Shown: positions 62,401-64,000 of the stretch, in pieces
Position numbering within the stretch: position 1 is the stretch's first letter
How the letters are laid out: each line of letters starts with the position of its first letter
Origin: Sipunculus nudus
Taxonomy: Eukaryota; Annelida; Sipuncula; Golfingiida; Sipunculidae
Length of the DNA stretch: 64,000 bases
Direction of reading: 5' to 3'
Assembly (NCBI GenBank): GCA_026874595.1
Contig: CM049307.1
Coordinates: 6,471,579 to 6,535,578 of the forward strand
The notes under the pieces: generated by a model
Seen by the model: only the letters and a program-made list of their open reading frames with translations
What the model was told of the DNA's origin: nothing
Databases searched by the model: none
Made by a program: the position numbers and the translations under genes

Positions 62401-63774
62401 TCCAGGGACGAACATTTAGGAAACAAATGTGCTTTAAAAAAAAAAAAATAATATTACATACTTTGCCCCTGGGTGTTTAGGGTATCCTAGCCCGCGATGG
62501 ACGAACAATTAGGACACCTAAATGTGTTTTTATCAAACAAATAATATTACATACTTTGCCTCTGAGGGGAATCCTCGTTTGTGTGCGAACATGAGGCATC
62601 CCATCACCATGCCAACGGTTGAACGGTTTACTCCTGAATGTGACGTGAACACCAGGGCCGGCAGATGGTCGTCCCGAGTGTCGAAGAAGTTTGGCGTATT
62701 CTGAGGGATCATAAAACTAAAAATAAGCACCAATGCTCTCTTTTATCATCAAATCATTTGCAACTGACAGAGTCGTCTTGCCAGTGAGGAAGTCCTCGTT
62801 ATAAGAATATCATTCGTGGTACTGTACTTTTTCGGGGAAAGAATATGAGACTGCTAGTACTTTTTTAAACATTCTTTTACAGATATTTTTAAAGATTGTT
62901 ACACACATAATTCAGCACATTTTAAGAGGTATAGAGCGATTTTAAGACGAAACGGGTTACCCACCCTAAACATCTCAATAAAAGCGTCAATGTCGGATTC
63001 CATTGGGGCACCGTCACGGGATAAACACATTCTTAGGTACCTGTGGAAAATACATAAAAAATCTGTTTGGAAGAATGGTTCAGGTAAAAAGAGAAAGATA
63101 GTTTCGTCTATGCGTGCATGGGCAGGGTCACATTAAGGCGCTCAGGAAACCAGACATTTAGTTGTTAACATATACACAACTACCGAATTCGATATATATA
63201 ACATATACACAACTACCGAATTCGATATATATATATATATATATATATATTTGGTGTGTGTGTGTGTGTCCGAGGACAGGCACTTGGTGCTGAAGATGCT
63301 CGAAAAGTTATATTCACACAGGCCAATCAATGGAAGATAAGAACACTGGTTCAAGGGTGTAACACTGACGTAAGTAATTTGAAGATGTAGAGTATCCTCA
63401 CCCGACCAAAAATGTAGTAGGCCAAGACCATAAAGATTTGTTTTCAGAAATACAACTTTCAGGCTTGCGCAAAGATTCTATTTTGATTGTATGGTCTTAG
63501 AATATTCTATACTGCGCTTGTATATTTGAAAAAAAAAACATGTTTAGTGACTCTGTTCAACAAAAGTATCCTGTGTATCATGTTTTATCATCTTATTTTA
63601 CAGAACCTACCTGATACTATTATTGCTGAATGCAGGCTGACAGTAAATTTCATCTGTGACAACCAGGTCGTCCTCGTACGCCATGCGAAACATATGTGGA
63701 TCATCTTGAAAAGTCTCGATGTTGTTGTAAAAGTAAAACATGTTGTCCTCTTTTAATGCCGCCAGATCAATTAT
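43358..63774 (-). CDS. PALD1: Paladin, phosphoinositide phosphatase-like protein (3' 16 exons; 5' end outside window)
   Basis: Sixteen exons join without a phase break into 667 residues ending at TGA 43358-43360; the amino-terminal ~200 residues of the family lie beyond 64000. Recognition rests on many paladin landmarks in order: YEDDLVVTDEIY, the first phosphatase loop (residues 100-106 of this part), VERYFILICFNAYLHDQ, FGISFTAWM, MDVQTSNFRSVKAIPVYGMA, the second phosphatase loop FQCRTGKGRTTTAMA (Cys472 to Arg478, intact CX5R), TMTPMHYHVREVIFVTY and LLERYLYLILFNTYLH near the end. Vertebrate paladin is a membrane-associated phosphoinositide phosphatase acting on endosomal receptor signalling; activity in molluscs is inferred only. 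The first loop reads SHSGVNR, with Ser where the catalytic Cys would be. Four introns carry tandem duplications of a splice junction. Confidence 0.95.
44110..44265 (-). CDS. PALD1: Paladin exon o
   Basis: The acceptor is CTTATTTCCAG|TTTAAG and the donor AGAGAG|GTAAGC. It encodes FKKGKTEEEREFLRKRSLEL then LERYLYLILFNTYLHCERRH and QWKRTFSTWMRE, the second ERY...YLH motif. Confidence 0.95.
44518..50041 (-). repeat. 112/113-bp array spanning the exon n donor (~49 copies)
   Basis: Each minus-strand unit holds TCTGACACCATGACCCCCAT through CACCTATAACAAG (63 bp from the end of exon n), the donor GTAACAA, and about 50 bp of intron ending in CACTCAG. Copies near exon n (about 48.7-49.98 kb) are diverged and some keep exon-like CACGTCAGGG; central copies are homogenised to CGCGTCAAGG. 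A ~1468-bp higher-order block of 13 units is itself duplicated: markers at 45127 and 46597, at 45857 and 47325, and at 46020 and 47487 are each offset by about 1468 bp. Confidence 0.96.
49980..50120 (-). CDS. PALD1: Paladin exon n (source of the 5.5-kb array)
   Basis: The acceptor is CACACAG|ATCGTG and the donor AACAAG|GTAACA. It encodes IVQQLIRHLPNGHQVKREVD then FILDQCSDTMTPMHYHVREV and IFVTYNK. TMTPMHYH is a hallmark of paladin. The last 63 bp and the donor are amplified in the downstream intron. Confidence 0.96.
50506..50586 (-). CDS. PALD1: Paladin exon m
   Basis: The acceptor is TGATTTTACAG|GGATTC and the donor TACATG|GTGAGA. It encodes GFPFGTKPGEEERVSLPNAA then YTKGNYM. Confidence 0.93.
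50587..51900 (-). other. Paladin intron, unique sequence
   Basis: CpG-normal, less AT-rich, no repeat family or exon recognised. Confidence 0.55.
51901..52060 (-). repeat. ~45-bp repeat over the exon l donor (3 donors plus a partial copy)
   Basis: Donors lie at 52035, 51988 and 51945. Copies read CACAAAAAG|GTAAAC (true), CATTAAAAG|GTAACC and CATAAAAAG|GTAAAC, each preceded by a version of CTTATCTACTGTCA from the exon. A fourth fragment (GGTCTGATCAGACTGGCC) lacks the donor. Confidence 0.88.
52036..52185 (-). CDS. PALD1: Paladin exon l, second phosphatase loop
   Basis: The acceptor is CCCGCCAG|GACTTT and the donor AAAAAG|GTAAAC. It encodes DFDQLMKIINNLDEIYKDED then GPALVFQCRTGKGRTTTAMA and IAGLIYCHKK. 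CX5R is intact with Lys in the loop, as in inositol/phosphoinositide phosphatases. Confidence 0.96.
52706..52855 (-). CDS. PALD1: Paladin exon k
   Basis: The acceptor is TTTATAG|GTATAC and the donor GAAAAG|GTAAAA. It encodes VYPETDKEPENKEFNSVLTM then KDMCEQLRMKTKEFRYYRVP and IDDDAAPAEK. Confidence 0.93.
52856..53763 (-). other. Paladin intron with (AT)n
   Basis: Contains an (AT)n tract at about 53386-53448; nothing else recognised. Confidence 0.6.
53386..53448. repeat. (AT)n microsatellite
   Basis: About 31 uninterrupted TA dinucleotides. Confidence 0.95.
53764..53814 (-). CDS. PALD1: Paladin exon j (51 bp)
   Basis: The acceptor is CATTTTCAG|GAGAAA and the donor CACCAG|GTATGT. It encodes EKEEQFKKEIKHNKNHQ, a charged linker; phase 0 both sides. 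Confidence 0.85.
54264..54443 (-). CDS. PALD1: Paladin exon i
   Basis: The acceptor is TTTCGTGCAG|GGTTTG and the donor ATCGAG|GTACGT. It encodes GLSAVVNFLLSKKQGHPLAV then IVNLRQDLFLECNGATYSLR and onward to GKEIE. The acceptor and first 12 exon bases are repeated in the array upstream. Confidence 0.94.
54432..57437 (-). repeat. 69-bp array spanning the exon i acceptor (~43 copies)
   Basis: On the minus strand each unit reads TGATAAC (branch-point-like), then CGAGTTACCTGTTTTCTTGC, then AG|GGTTTGTCCGCC (the first 12 bases of exon i), then about 25 further bases. Units are 69 bp apart, some with a 9-bp insertion. Higher-order repeats are visible: a TTATCATGTTATCATTCACG marker recurs at 55016, 55521 and 56011 (about 7 units), and a 4-unit block recurs at 56419 and 56697. 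The exon frame stops in each unit (TAG after about 7 codons). The long ORFs here are in another frame. Confidence 0.95.
57438..57947 (-). other. Paladin intron remainder
   Basis: Unique-looking AT-rich sequence between the 69-bp array and exon h; the introns at 43502-44109, 50121-50505, 52186-52705 and 53815-54263 are likewise without recognised features. Confidence 0.5.
57948..58064 (-). CDS. PALD1: Paladin exon h
   Basis: The acceptor is TTCCTTCAG|GTGGCT and the donor AGAGAG|GTAACA. It encodes VADDYLGLDVLSSQMDVQTS then NFRSVKAIPVYGMAQSSRE. Confidence 0.93.
59072..59206 (-). CDS. PALD1: Paladin exon g
   Basis: The acceptor is AACTTGACAG|TTCCGG and the donor GTCCTG|GTGGGT. It encodes FRSLFGISFTAWMQQQPEVY then RLLSHVDVSEQRAGLDHLL and NGERVL. 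Confidence 0.92.
59196..59320 (-). repeat. 48-50-bp duplication of the exon g acceptor (2-3 copies)
   Basis: The true acceptor reads GTTATAACTTGACAG|TTCCGG. About 48 bp upstream is GTTATATCTTGGCAG|TTCAGA, with similar flanks (ATTCGGT versus ATTCTGT). A third weaker match begins about 50 bp further. It is a small, diverged version of the larger arrays. Confidence 0.7.
59643..59738 (-). CDS. PALD1: Paladin exon f
   Basis: The acceptor is TACCCCGCAG|GGTCAG and the donor GACCAG|GTCAGT. It encodes GQSAKEYFRKKCIRGVERYF then ILICFNAYLHDQ, the first ERYF...YLH motif of the family. Confidence 0.93.
60400..60504 (-). CDS. PALD1: Paladin exon e
   Basis: The acceptor is TTTATGATAG|GTCGAT and the donor ATAGAG|GTTTGT. 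It encodes VDVMIDLCGQLFNIRTSISE then YKETLENIGEDYIIE. 105 bp, phase 0 at both ends. Confidence 0.9.
61218..61329 (-). CDS. PALD1: Paladin exon d
   Basis: The acceptor is TGATTTCAG|GAAGTC and the donor CATGAG|GTATGT. It encodes KSPYPINESSPNLERGEYVV then IQNLVCHFSEGLTIKHE. Confidence 0.9.
62281..62576 (-). repeat. 93-bp tandem repeat over the exon c donor (3 copies)
   Basis: Donors at 62554, 62461 and 62368 are exactly 93 bp apart. Each unit carries about 22 bp like the exon end (CCCAGGGGCAAA|GTATGT in copy 2, CCCAGAGCCAAA|GTAAGT in copy 3), an A/T run and CCTAAATGTTCGTCC-type intron sequence. The copies are diverged by tens of percent, so this is an older event. Confidence 0.85.
62555..62700 (-). 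CDS. PALD1: Paladin exon c, first phosphatase loop (Cys to Ser)
   Basis: The acceptor is ATCCCTCAG and the donor GGCAAA|GTATGT. It contains PALVFTSHSGVNRSTVGMVM. The position of the nucleophilic Cys is a TCA serine codon. The invariant Arg is kept. Its donor is tandemly duplicated downstream. Confidence 0.92.
62965..63040 (-). CDS. PALD1: Paladin exon b
   Basis: The acceptor is TTTTCCACAG and the donor TTTAGG|GTGGGT. It encodes YLRMCLSRDGAPMESDIDAF then IEMFR. Confidence 0.9.
63041..63610 (-). other. Paladin intron with microsatellites
   Basis: Two copies of a ~36-bp unit (CATATACACAACTACCGAAT TCGATATA) at about 63168-63230 run into an (AT)n tract (about 63217-63250) and a (TG)n tract (63254-63270). 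Confidence 0.75.
63611..63774 (-). CDS. PALD1: Paladin exon a (first in window)
   Basis: The acceptor is TTGTTCAG|ATAATT and the donor ATCAG|GTAGGT. It encodes IIDLAALKEDNMFYFYNNIE through YEDDLVVTDEIYCQPAF. Ends two bases into an Arg codon. Confidence 0.9.
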
Positions 63775-64000
63775 CTGAACAACAGAAATAATGCATTATA
63801 TTCACAAGTATTTTCAAATTTGTTATACATCATAACTATACTCCACAATCACCCTCTTTCTTTTCCTGTGGTCATTCATCAAGAGCGCAAAAAAGGTCTC
63901 AGCTTACGCCCGATCATCACGACGTAATAACCAATTAGTGAACAGCAAACAATATGGCCTGAAAACGTATAAACCAATCAAATCGTTGCAAATGGCTTAA
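63775..64000 (-). other. Paladin intron continuing past window edge
   Basis: No exon seen; upstream paladin exons must lie to the right. Confidence 0.6.

Overview
This is a stretch of animal nuclear DNA, most likely from a mollusc, probably a bivalve. The evidence is AT-rich sequence, short exons in long introns with GT-AG boundaries, and dispersed elements with TCCG-rich starts and CCATGGGTC-type ends of a kind I associate with bivalve genomes. The species-level call is inference.

Two protein-coding genes point towards each other. The + strand gene (about 1 to 19804) has six coding exons ending in a 245-codon acidic last exon. I do not recognise its family. If translation starts at the ATG at 301, it encodes 394 residues. 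The - strand gene (63774 down to 43358) is paladin (PALD1), a phosphoinositide phosphatase-like protein. Sixteen consecutive exons cover its last 667 residues, all phases join without a break, and the amino-terminal exons lie beyond the right edge. Between the two stop codons are about 23.5 kb with no gene I can support. They hold dispersed repeats, minisatellites and AT-rich sequence.

Layout: 1-2300 first exons of the + gene; 2327-4839 dispersed element with a nested TIR element; 5243-7626 exon plus an 86-bp array; 9290-10702 88-bp array; 10898-16660 dispersed elements, including a 1.3-kb tandem duplication; 16819-17697 48-bp array; 18355-19804 last two exons; 23165-24570 47-bp array; 24769-28738 dispersed element; 35580-37590 further repeats; 39112-39605 24-bp array; 43358-63774 paladin with a 5.5-kb array (44518-49979) and a 3-kb array (54444-57437).

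The most striking observation is that tandem repeats repeatedly sit exactly on exon-intron junctions. Seven of the junctions in these two genes have been locally duplicated so that the end of the exon, the splice site and some intron form the repeat unit. Copy number runs from 2 to about 49. Five events duplicate a 5' splice site and two a 3' splice site. Unit lengths (45, about 49, 48-50, 69, 86, 93 and 112/113 bp) and sequences are unrelated, so these are independent events. They leave genes carrying dozens of near-identical decoy splice sites beside the one that must be used.
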